The notes beneath the pieces are model-generated. The model did not search any database. It had not been told where the DNA came from and saw only the letters and a program-made list of their open reading frames with translations. Source: Meandrina meandrites (lineage: Eukaryota; Cnidaria; Anthozoa; Scleractinia; Meandrinidae). From it: a stretch of DNA of 64,000 nucleotides. A program made the translations under genes and the position numbers. Shown piece after piece: positions 53,878 to 64,000 of the stretch. The stretch is from NCBI GenBank assembly GCA_963693305.1, contig OY855904.1, positions 39,406,417-39,470,416 of the forward strand. The letters run 5' to 3'. Within the stretch, counting starts at the first letter, position 1; each line of letters starts with the position of its first letter.

Positions 53878-54070
53878 AGGGCGCGTTCGTTTGGGATCAA
53901 TCCGGAATAAGAATAATTGGAATAATGCAAGTTCGCGTTCGTTTGGCTGCTCTTCCTATTCCGGAATACTCGGATTTCCATTCCGGCTATTCTGCTCGCA
54001 GGAGCAGAATAGCCGCAATATATTCCAGAATATATTCTTATTCCAGAATATTCCCAAACGAACGCGCCCT
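53878..54070. mobile_element. Foldback MITE with AGGGCGCGTTCGTTTGGG ends
   Basis: A 193-bp element. The start AGGGCGCGTTCGTTTGGG and end CCCAAACGAACGCGCCCT are perfect complements. ATTCCGG and TATTCTGCTC stems continue inside. It lies between two convergent genes. Confidence 0.85.
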
Positions 54071-54592
54071 AAATATTTATCACATATATGTATCAGAGAA
54101 AATAAAAAATCTGCAAATATGTTTATTATTTTATTCAATGAAGTTTATTGCAGCGCGTTGCTTGCACAGCCCCCGTCCGAGCAAGCGTCGAATGAATGTA
54201 ACCATCCGTTACGTGTCCAATCTGTACTAAACACTTCGTAACTTTTCTTGTTGAGTGACAGTCTATAGTTTTTAAGCTTTTCGCGTTTTTTTCGTTTCCC
54301 GCGTTTTCCAGCTTTCCGAGTTCCCGCGCTTTTTCGGTTTCCTGCGCTGATTTTGCATCCCGTGCTTTTTCATAGTTATTCCACCAGCCGCAGATTTTTG
54401 TCTCCCGCGTTTATCTGCTTCCCGCTCTCGCTCTTCCCGTTTAAGAACCCAGTGATGAGCCATCATCACTTGTGACAGAAAGGTCCCTTCTCTGAACGTC
54501 AACTTCACAGATTCATCTTTGTGATAGTGACATTTACATGGCGAGTTGAATTTGATCTGCTTGGCTCGTAGAATAATTTAAAAAGTTGTTCG

Positions 54593-55332
54593 TTATGACT
54601 GGAGTTGCTCCAGTTTCCAGGTCGTGGCAATTTTAACCGTTGGAGGTTTTGGTCTTTCCGGTTCATCTGCAGAAAATGAAAAAAAAAAAAAATCGGTGAT
54701 TCCTTTTATTCATCGAGGAAAAACGTGCTTTACATCGTGCTGTAAGAAATCGAAGACAAAGGAGGAGCAAACTAAAATAATTAAGGCAATTGTCACTTCG
54801 GCTTTAGAATAATTTCCCGCGCTTGCTACTGGTTAAATTTTTCCCGCGCTTGGTGCGGGTTTCATGTTTTCCCGCGCTCAGTTCTGGTAAAATTTTCCCG
54901 CGCTTGGCACTGTCTATATATTTTCCCGCGCTTGCTGTTTCTGCTTCGAGTTCTGATTAGTTCATTATGTTATGCGTTTATTCTGATTGGCCAGATGAGA
55001 CGTAAGAATTTTCAAGACTGACAGCTCTAAAAGGAGCATTGTAATAAAACAGTGTATCAAAAAATGAAATAACAATACCTTTTGGCTTGTACGTAGTATT
55101 CTGATCACCTCTCATAGCTGCGATGATGCTATTAACAGTGGCACCAGGACCCGTGACCTAAAATGAGGACCACAGCAATAGCAAAACCAGTGAGATCATA
55201 AAAAGGCATTTACTAAGCCACTTTATTTTTTAGTGGAATAATAAATCCCTTATTCGATGGTTGAACATAAAATACGGGCGGACATTTTCCTTATTGCACG
55301 TATTATTACTACGCAACTCGCAAAATATCCGA

Positions 55333-55363
<31 letters not shown>

Positions 55364-58300
55364 ACGTTTATTTCACTGAGCCAAAATGAAACCAGAAGCC
55401 CTTTTCGCACCAGATCTCGAAGAACGTCCAGTCAACAACAACATAGCCTTCTCCTAAGGGGGAAGACTCTTAAACGACAAATTGATAGTTAAAAGTAACC
55501 CTCCTTAAACCTAGCAGTACGTAGGCCGCGTGCTATATACGAACGTAATAAAATCTAGCTCGCGTCGAGTTCTCCCTGTAGCTTAGTAATTAGAGCATCC
55601 AACAGGTCTGCGTTGGATTCCCGTCGGGGACTCGGATTTTTTCTTTGTCCTTTTTCAACAATAGCTTAATTCTACTCAAAATGTTGCCGCGAAAAGAAGG
55701 TGCAATCAAATTTTCAAGACTGAATTCTCGCAGATTCCGACCAGAACCGATATCCATCTTCTCCTAACAGACTTTCATATTTTCTTTGGATGTTACGAGA
55801 ATTTGTTGGTTCATCAAGACAATATTCTCTAGTTGATGATTTCCTGTATTCTCATCACCCATCTACTTGACAATGTATTGGTTTTGTAAGAAGAAATTGC
55901 ATTTTGATCACAAACCTGTGAGACGTGATTCACGTTGCTTGTGGTGTCCTCTGGAGGCCAGATAATGTTAATAGAGGTCTCGATTGATGTGATGAGTTGT
56001 TGAAAGTTGGTCTGAAGCAGAGCAGCTTGTTCTTCGTGGTCGAACAACACCAACATCTTAAGCAAAGATGCTACATCATCTACAAATCGAATCAAGTTTA
56101 GAAAATCGAATTAACGAACCATTTTTTTGGCATATGCTTTTCCTTTCCTACAACAAGCAAAAGTTGAATCGCAGCTATCAAAATTTGTCTAAAAATGCAG
56201 GTATGTCCAGTATTGACCACTAATGAGATGAAGACTCTTTCTGATAGGCATCCAGGGTTCGTACAAAAAATCGCAACCATTTTCCAGGAGTTTTCAAGGA
56301 CTTTTCAATAGTCTGAAATGTCATCCGTCCTCTCTTCCTTACCCCCCAGAGGAGGGGCGCGGGCGAGAAGGACGACGTCCTTCTCGCCCGCGCCCCTCCT
56401 CTGGGGGGTAAGGAAGAGAGGACGGATGACATTTCAGACTAACTTTTCAAGGACCAAATTGAATTTTCAAGGACCACCTACTAGGAATGTAATTTCACAG
56501 ATGGTATATAAATCCACATTCCCAGTCCAAGCTAGCAGGTTTCTAAGGCTTCAAGTGTTTGCTCCATCTCCTTCTCTACATTTTTCAGTTCACTTGCCTT
56601 TTCTCTTTATTAGCTGCTTTAACACCCGTGTTTTACAGTGTTTGAAGTTGCTTTACACAGGAAAAGAATTCCAAAGTCTATGCAAAGCAATTTCCTTTTG
56701 ACGCCACAACGTTTGAAGTTGAAGAAAATTCAAGGACTTTTGAAGAACGTACACAGAAATTCAAGGACTTTTCAAGGAAAAATGGAATTCAAGGACTTTT
56801 CAAGGACTCCCCCTAAAATTCAAGGACTTTTCAAGACTGTGCGAACCCTGGGCATCGCAGTGTCCTCGTTGATAAAAGTTCAGCAACTTGAAAACACACA
56901 TAACTGTCAAATATGAAGTAATATGAAAATGGCAAATAACGCAATCAAAGATGACGTACTTATTGAACAACACTTGCGATCAATCCAGGACATAAGTACA
57001 GTAACATATGAAAGAATTGGAACCAGGATTCAACGAGCTCTGATCATTTATCAAGCTAATCGGCAAGTTCAGAGCTACCCAACAAAAAAAGGAAAACAAA
57101 GAAAGTCAACTGAACAAGGCGCATACCAGTGGACTTGTTTACTGTTTGAATGATTTCAGAAAGTGCTTCCATCAAAGCGAAGTCCTCAAACCTGCTCCCC
57201 TCTTTCAAGCTGTACATCTTCCGTGCAGTTTTACGGCGATTTTTGGAAGATCTCCTGCAAAAATATAGACGTTCAAACTTGTTACAAAACTGACCCTGTA
57301 TAAATGAATATTAAGTGATAATTATGATTTTGCTATAGGGTAACACTGGTGCCTACCCGGTTGATCTTGACCCGCGTGAACTGGTGCTAGTTCCATACTC
57401 CGAGTTGTCTCCTACGCTACTTGTGTCAGAGTACAGGTCGGTATCGTCTCGTGCCAGGCCACTCTCTGTAAAAGAAATAACGACAAAAGGGTTAAAAGCA
57501 GGAGTGTGAAAAAAAAACCGCCCTACACATGGCGGTAAAATCGTGGGTTTCTTGCCTTGTTGTAATCTCGTACCTCGAGTCGTTCGTTCCTTAATACTGC
57601 GCAGCCTGGCGAGATGAGCACCCTCGAAAGTTCCGTTGCAGGGTCGATTTTGATTGGTTTAAAAAACAATAGAAATGACCGCAATTCACCCGAAAGTCCA
57701 ATAAAGTCCGATGTTTTCGAACTCCAAATCGGGGGTGGGGTGGGGGTGTGGGGGGGTGGGTGGGGGGGATTGCAGTGAAAATCACTTGCAAATATCAGCC
57801 GCATTACCATTTACATTTTACCTACCTTGAAACTCTATACTCTGACGCTCTTTGATTTCCCTGACAACTTGCAGCCGCTTAGTGTATTTACCAAACAACT
57901 CCTTCTGTTCATGTATAGTGCTCACGCTATGGTTAAAAGCTGCAAACAACAAACAAACAATTTTCTCTCAACCTAATGTAATTTTTCCAGGGAGGTTTAC
58001 ATGTACATCGCGCAAAAACCTTGCTACTAATATGGATTAGAATTTCACAGGAAAAAATAGTGATACTCGATGGTGAGCAAACACTGGCTTGTTATGGTAA
58101 AAAGAAAACATTGACCCTTTTTGTCAAAATATTTCTCAAAACTAATGAACAAGCCTCACGCGGAAATAAAAGGCATTGGGGGGTAATGACGTCTGAGATT
58201 CAAGTCCGAAAATACTACGTATGACGAAGCATTACGTAGATCCGTGAAGCGTCTCTTATTGGTTGTTTGTTGTCCATGATTTTCTGCACGAAAGTTTCCA

Positions 58301-61300
58301 CCAATCAGAGACGCTTCCTGGATGTCTTTACTTCTACGTCATCATAATGGAATGTTTCGGCTCGACGTCTCTCCGCAGGGGATGGAAGAGAGCTCGCGAT
58401 GCTGAACGTTTGTTTTTTTCAGTCTAGGTATAATCTAAAAACCCAATTACACCGCGATCTTTCATCCGTGAAATTATTATTACAAACCTTCCTCTAAGGC
58501 GCCTCTCAAATGAGTCTCCACGATATCTGTCCGATCATGTTTATACATCTGTCAAAATAAAAAATATATATAATCATCGGTCTGTAAAAATGACACATTA
58601 ATAGTCCAAACAGAAACATAGAAAGTTCTCCGTCTTGGTTCACGTTCTCAAAAGATAAAACTAGACAAAACAACAGTAGCAACAACAAAATGTACTGGCC
58701 AAGATGTATAATGCACCTGCAAATGCACGCGCATCCCGAGGGACAAAGGGATAACAGGGCACGTTCACTCACCAGCCTCAAGGCTTCTTCCCACTGCATC
58801 CCGTCTATAAGAACAGCGATAGCCTCTTCAGGGTCCTACAAAACAACAAACCATCTGAAGCCAGAATCAAAAAACTACATGTAATTTCCCTTAAACTAGA
58901 CTGTTCACAGTCCCCTATTTCTCCGTTTAGTCGTAGAGGTACGGTCGATCGGTCGTTTCTTAATGAGGGCGAAAACTGGGAATGGTACAAAATACCCTTA
59001 GGTACGGGCGCTGGGGGTTGCTGGGCGCGTAAAAATAATGACGGAAACGGCACGATCTCACGAAATCTTGCCACGATGGTTATTTTACCCCAGCGTTCCT
59101 ATCCAACCAAGATGGCGGCCCCGCAAACTCAACCATCGACCTCTAGGACTTCACGGAAAAATAGGGGACTGTGAACAGTCTACCTTTCAACTGCTTAGTT
59201 TGTAGAGAGCGTTCCCATGGACATGCTTTACACGCCTATTTTTAAACAGCCCGATTCAACAGACGTCTCTTGTCGTGAGCAAATCCCCACGAGAGAGACG
59301 CAGCGCTACAGAGTTCCAAGTTGAGTCTGATTGTCAGTTGCTTGGTTTTGAATTTTCGCGCGTAAATATCAACCAATCAGAATGTTGTACGGATCCGTAG
59401 AACTACGTCCTCAGTATAGAATTTTTCGTTTCCAGTCTCAGACGTCTCTCGAGAGAGAGGGTGGGGGGAGTGGGGTGAATTGTTTGCGCAACGGGAGGCG
59501 CGCTTTGTTTTTTCTTCGGTTGCTCAATCCATTGTCAAACTTACAGCGAAATAAATAACCAAAACCCAAGTTTCCTCACCTTTGCATATTCCTCCAAGAC
59601 TCTGGAGGCTTCAAGAGGATGCTTGTGGTCTTTCAAATAAGCTGGGTTAAAAAATTAACAACGTTAACTAGGAAAAAATAAGCAACTAGAGACCTCAAAT
59701 TGTTTCTTTTTTTTTTCATAATTTTCACAATGGAAAATCAAGGTAGCCTTCCAAACCATGCCCTCTAGTGAAAGTGAACCAGTTGTCACGATTTTCAGTA
59801 GTCTATTTCATAGTCGTGTATTTCACAAAGTACAGAATACTTTGCAGGTCTCACACGTTTTGACGAGGTGCAGTTAAAATCACCAGGGGATGTTGGGGAT
59901 GTGAGATGACCTTTTCATACCTGCCATAGTTCTAGCCAATGAAATCACTTGTTCTCCTGTGTAATGCAGGAGAGAAGCCATACAAAACACTTGTCTCCAG
60001 TTTCCACTCTTCTGGAATGAGGACAAAGCTTGTTCGTGAGCTCCACATCGGGTAAATACTACAAAGAGGAAAACAAAATATTAATTTACGAATTATGAGG
60101 CGAGATTTTTTAAGTGCATAAAGAGCCAAATGTTGGTTCATAATACCTAGACCAGCTTCATCGTATCTCTTGTTTCCAACAAGGTGCTCGCCATAGGCAA
60201 TTGACAGCTCCTGATAACGATAAGACAGACAGCTATCATCAATATATAGTCGGCGGGTGGGTGGGCCATTTGGTCAGTCGGTCCGTAGGGCGGTCGGCCA
60301 GTCAGTCGGTCGGTCTATTAGTCTGTCGGTTGACCCAGTCAGTCAGTCAGTCAGTCAGTCAGTCAGTCAGTCAGTCAGTCAGTCAGTCAGTCAGTCAGTC
60401 AGTCAGTCAGTCAGTCAGTCAGTCAGTCAGTCAGGTTGGTCAATTGGTCGGGCGGCAGGAAGTTAAGGTAGGCCAGTCAGTTGTCCAGTCGGTAATTTTA
60501 ACTGTCAGTCTGCTCTGAATGGGTAATCGTACACCAAAATTATTTAAAATCAATCACTAGCACTACATACTCTGTACTGTTCACTGGATTTTGGGTAGAG
60601 GTTCAATGCCTCCTTGAATAAACTGTTCTCCTTCACAATTGTAACAAGCTCCTCGAAATGTTCAGGACCTGAAAGAAAAAAAAAAACACCCTTCGCATCG
60701 GTTGACAACCAATTTCTTCCCAAGGATAAACCTTAATCCTTCAAAAACAAACCTGTACATCACTGAAGAAATCCTTTTAGTAATATTAAAATGACAGAGA
60801 GATAACATTCACGAACTAAAGATTTTCAACTTACTGCACAAACTCAAGTGTTGAATGGCTTTGCTGTAGCGCTTGAGATACTTGTCTATGGAGTATCGCT
60901 GGAAATTTATCTCCATTTTTCGTAGATTATTTAGAAATGGAAGATATTCCTTCGGATCCTGAGGAGAGAGGTAAGTTTAATGAGAGGAGTTAAAAAAACT
61001 AACGTTCAGAACATAACGCGCGCCAAAAACGATAGAAGTCGTTTTCTTTTCACCTTTTGTGATTTTTCAGCTACCATGAGAACCAACTCAAAATCGTACA
61101 TTCCAAGTGCGACGTCATACATTTGATTGACGTCCACTAGAAATAGGACGTATTTAAGAGCTTCCTCTGACGTAACACTTCCGGCTTCTGTTGTATTGAC
61201 AGGATTGGCTGGAATAAAAGGTAAAACAAAACTTAATGGTAACTTTTATGTGACATTCAAAGAACAATTTTAAATAACTTTTTGCTGTGAAAAGTAGGGT

Positions 61301-63516
61301 TTCATTCATTGAACTACGTCACGGGGATATTGCCGATTTATCAGTCTAAACTATACTGAAATTTAAGATAGGCAACTTAAGCCACGAAAAACATTATCTT
61401 TGAACATCTAAAGGAAGATAGAACCTCAACTTGCGGAGAGAAATGTCGATTTTTTGAGGACGCGCGGAAACAACTTAAAAAGATTATCCGAAATTTTTCA
61501 AGTTGTAATCCATTTCCATCCTAGCCATCCGCAGCCAGAAACGCTTGTTAACAGTTTCAGTGCTTTAATAAAGCAATTGTTAGTAAAAAATAGACCATTA
61601 TTTTCGCTGTTCAAAAACCTGTCACGATTCGTGACAAAGCCCCTTTAAACAATACCACATAAAAATTATGCTAAATAGCTTAATAGGGTTTCATCGACAG
61701 AGATAGCATTAAAAACGAAGTACGCACCTTTTAAATCTTTTATGATCGTCAAAACTTTCTCTAATGCTGGTTCATTCTTCTTTACGTACGTGGTTAAAAT
61801 GGAAAGAAGATATCTAGAAACAAATTCCGCAAAAACTGCTCTCAAAAGAATCAACTAACTTTCAAAATCTTTGCAATAAGGGACGGACCATTATTTTTCT
61901 GGAGAGGGGGATGAAAAATATTGAAAAAAATTGTTTGCAGGGCCTAAAAAGACAAAATAAATTGTTTGCAAACATCATATGTATTAAAAAAATAGTTTGC
62001 ATAGAAGTCAGAGAAACTTTTTTTAATTTTTTAATTTTTTAACGAAGACTAGTGAGCAGCACAAGGAAAGACTTCTTGTAGTTGTAAGCTTGTCGTTTAT
62101 TTCCGACGCGTTTCGTCTCTAACTGAGACTTCTTCAGGGAATGAATACAACTAGCAAAGAACAGCATATATAGCACATTCGCGTGCCTAGCTACAACTTC
62201 CCATGGAAGTGAATAATAACTAAAATATGCTGGGGGGCTTACGATTAGCGCTAATCGTATGCCCCCCAAAATATAACAACACACAATAACATATGTATTA
62301 AGGCGTTTTTTGTAACGTTCGTTTACAGCATATTTTAGTTATTATTCACCTGCATGGGAAATTGTAGCTAGGCACGCGAATGTGCTATATATGCGCTGTT
62401 CTTTGCTAGTTGTATTCATTCCCTGAAGAAGTCTCAGTTAGAGACGAAACGTGTCGGAAATAAACGACAAGCTTACAACCACAAGAAGTCTTTCCTTGTG
62501 CTGCTCACTAGTCTTCGTTAAAAAATTACAAAATTAAAAAAAAAAAGTACTGCCGCAAATCTTCGTAGTGTACGTCTCAGAAAACGAAAAAGATGAGTTC
62601 AGAGGTGTTTATTGGTCGCCACCATAAAATATTGAATTAAAAAATGATTGATGGCAGCAAAAGCGAACCTCCTTTTTGTGTCAGATCGTGGTTAAAAAAG
62701 ATCGAAAAAAAAATTGTTTGCAGGAAGGTGTTGTTAGAAAAAAATTGTTTGCAGAGGTGCATATAGTTAAAAAAAAAAAGAAGTTTGCAGAGAGATATTT
62801 TTCATCCCCCCCCCCCCCCCCCCTCCAGAAAAATAATGGTCCGTCCCTAATAACACAGAACTAACAGCTACGTCTCCGATAAAACTTTTTAAATATAGGA
62901 AATGAACTTTGTATTGTGATCTATAATAAAATCACTGAAAATAATAAATGATAGTAAATAATATTATTAATAATCTTTATTTATAGCGCCATTTCTACCA
63001 ATTAACCAACAGCACTTAACATTACTTTGGTGTACAAACACAATATAAGTCAGAAAATGTTTTCAGCCCTGTAAACGCTCTCGAAATATGTACATGCCAT
63101 TCAAGTTATCGTTTATAAGACAAAGTTTAAGCACAGAATAGGCTTCAGTTGCCTTCATTGATGTGACATGTCATGTACCGTTCGGATTTCACTTTGAGCT
63201 CGTGTATACATTTGCTGTTCATTTTAAGGCGTGACGCACAAGATAGGTCTTAAATTAGCAAACCAGACTTACCTGTTATGACCAGCAGTTTCTAACGCAA
63301 TACGTAGGGAATCACAGACTCGATCAACTTTACTGCTTTCAGTTGGAGATACCACTGAGCTGTTGAAAGGAAAGATACTTCATTTAACGCTTATGTTGAC
63401 TATGAGTGAATATGTTTTTTAACAGCGTGGCTAAAATTATGATAAAAAAAATGACATACGGTTGTCTTGGTTCTGAGTAATAATCAGAATACATCGTGGT
63501 AGTCACATCTTCCTCC
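54593..63516 (-). CDS. ELP1: Elongator complex protein 1, last 17 exons
   Basis: Minus-strand exons, 5' to 3': 63460-63516, 63273-63359, 61728-61813, 61054-61208, 60835-60958, 60571-60668, 60147-60210, 59921-60058, 59580-59641, 58773-58835, 58488-58548, 57826-57939, 57357-57465, 57127-57254, 55916-56079, 55079-55157, 54593-54666. All borders are GT-AG in agreeing phase, giving about 554 residues. ELP1 scaffolds Elongator, which makes the 5-carbonylmethyl uridine modifications at tRNA wobble position 34 in the cytoplasm. Recognised segments include [57 protein letters not shown] and WEEALRL (TPR-like helices), the basic [12 protein letters not shown] segment linked to tRNA binding, and the dimerisation helices near [12 protein letters not shown]. 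The N-terminal WD40 part lies beyond the right edge. Confidence 0.94.
55571..55642 (+). repeat. tRNA-like sequence in ELP1 intron
   Basis: CCCTGTAGCTTAGTAATTAG resembles an A box, GGATTCCCGTCGGGGACTC a B-box/T-arm, and a T run follows. The acceptor stem does not pair well, so it is more likely a tRNA pseudogene or SINE head than a working tRNA. Confidence 0.45.
56309..56441. mobile_element. 133-bp near-perfect palindrome with 9-bp flanking duplication
   Basis: TAGTCTGAAATGTCATCCGT... runs to a single central base (56375) and returns as its exact complement. ACTTTTCAA occurs on both sides (56300-56308 and 56442-56450). The surroundings contain related 'CAAGGACTTTTCAAGG' repeats, so the duplication may be partly fortuitous. 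Confidence 0.85.
56450..56840. repeat. Degenerate repeats of 'TTCAAGGACTTTTCAAGGAC'
   Basis: At least five partial copies, at about 56441-56475 and 56725-56840, in an ELP1 intron. Confidence 0.7.
58897..59182. mobile_element. MITE with TAGACTGTTCACAGTCCCCT ends
   Basis: A 286-bp segment whose first ~26 bases are complementary to its last ~26 (AATAGGGGACTGTGAACAGTCTA). It lies in an ELP1 intron. Confidence 0.8.
60337..60434. repeat. (CAGT)n microsatellite in ELP1 intron
   Basis: About 24 uninterrupted units, with degenerate GTCGGTCGGTC-type repeats on either side. Confidence 0.97.
61879..62848. mobile_element. Foldback element with a second foldback nested inside
   Basis: The outer arms are AGGGACGGACCATTATTTTT... 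and its complement ending CCGTCCCT, each followed inwards by repeats of 'AAAAAATTGTTTGCAG'. The inner foldback (about 62033-62527) has arms of some 200 bases starting AACGAAGACTAGTGAGCAGC. Its centre holds a GATTAGCGCTAATC palindrome. Confidence 0.75.
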
Positions 63517-63634
63517 CTTGAAAGAAAAACGAAACAAAACAAACAAAAACTTCAAGTTAACAATACTCACTCGTTTATTAAACCACTACAAAGCTGACAT
63601 CAAACACAAGAAAGTAAAGTATATAAAGCCCTTT

Positions 63635-63912
63635 AAGCCAAACTGGCTCATAGCTGCCGGCACTTAACTCTGGTTTCCGAAGCATAAAGCGGCTAGGAGT
63701 ATTGCTATTCCCCCTGGATGGGATGCTTGTCTATCGCAGGTTACTCCCCAGCATTCTGTCAGGTTGCCCAAACAATTCGCCAGTACCCATTTATACTCCT
63801 GGGTGGAGAGAGGCACCATGAGAGTGAAGTGTCTTGTTCAAGAACACAACACAATGTCCCCGGCCAGTGCTCGATCCCGGACTGCTCGATCCCCAGTCAA
63901 GGCCACCACGCC
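63635..63912 (-). repeat. tRNA-derived SINE in ELP1 intron
   Basis: Read on minus, the head lies near 63910 and the body contains the same CTCTCTCCACCCAGG and CATCCCATCCAGGGGG motifs as the copies at 7145-7613 and 41158-41410. Confidence 0.7.
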
Positions 63913-64000
63913 TCCCATAAACACAAAGAGGTCTCAAATATTGCTTTTGGCGGGAAAATCAAGAAAGATCTCTGTTTCGCCGCTCGTTAACTGATTTTTT

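Noticed and set aside
55571..55642. Functional tRNA gene
   Set aside because: A and B boxes are recognisable but acceptor and anticodon stems do not pair convincingly.
60201..60518. Ser-Gln-Val repeat ORF
   Set aside because: Product of the CAGT microsatellite in an ELP1 intron.

Overview
The window is animal nuclear DNA. Genes are split by GT-AG introns, the introns are full of foldback MITEs, tRNA-derived SINEs and microsatellites, and the host genes are metazoan orthologues or families (XPA, PPCDC, ELP1, C1orf43, perilipins, a SKI/DACH-domain protein). The gene styles and repeats suggest a cnidarian, most likely a stony coral. That species guess is inference; nothing in the window proves it.

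Host layout. 0.5-0.8 kb: first two coding exons of a C1orf43 homologue (-). 1.2-4.1 kb: complete six-exon XPA (+). 4.6-8.6 kb: complete six-exon PPCDC (-), tail-to-tail with XPA. 9.8-10.5 kb: intronless Rab GTPase (-). 12.3-16.5 kb: six-exon perilipin-like gene (-). 37.6-42.4 kb: second, five-exon perilipin-like gene (+), head-to-head with the first. 45.0-48.0 kb: Mpo1/DUF962-like membrane protein (-). 49.2-53.7 kb: protein with four SKI/DACH-type repeats and a modular coiled-coil tail (+). 54.6-63.5 kb: last 17 exons of ELP1 (-), running off the right edge.

Between the two perilipin genes lies the main find: a 17,230-bp Polinton/Maverick (adintovirus-like) element at 18449-35678. It has 240-bp terminal inverted repeats that read as identical, a 5-bp target duplication (CGTCG), and 17 ORFs without internal stops. 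It carries a protein-primed-type family B DNA polymerase, a retrovirus-like integrase, an FtsK/HerA packaging ATPase, an adenain-type protease, major and minor capsid proteins, a collagen-stalked fibre-like protein, a parvovirus-type phospholipase A2 and several small virion-like or unknown proteins. Together these could replicate, package and integrate a linear genome. Identical ends and open frames point to a young, possibly competent copy.

Three aspects of the element stand out. Each terminal repeat ends in a 172-bp two-stem hairpin with a nested tip. Four tandem genes share a ~46-residue N-terminal module fused to unrelated C-terminal domains, one of them the phospholipase, with a Gly-Gly just after the module; this looks like a virion cargo cassette. 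A TATATA-type motif sits a few bases to ~35 bases before most start codons.
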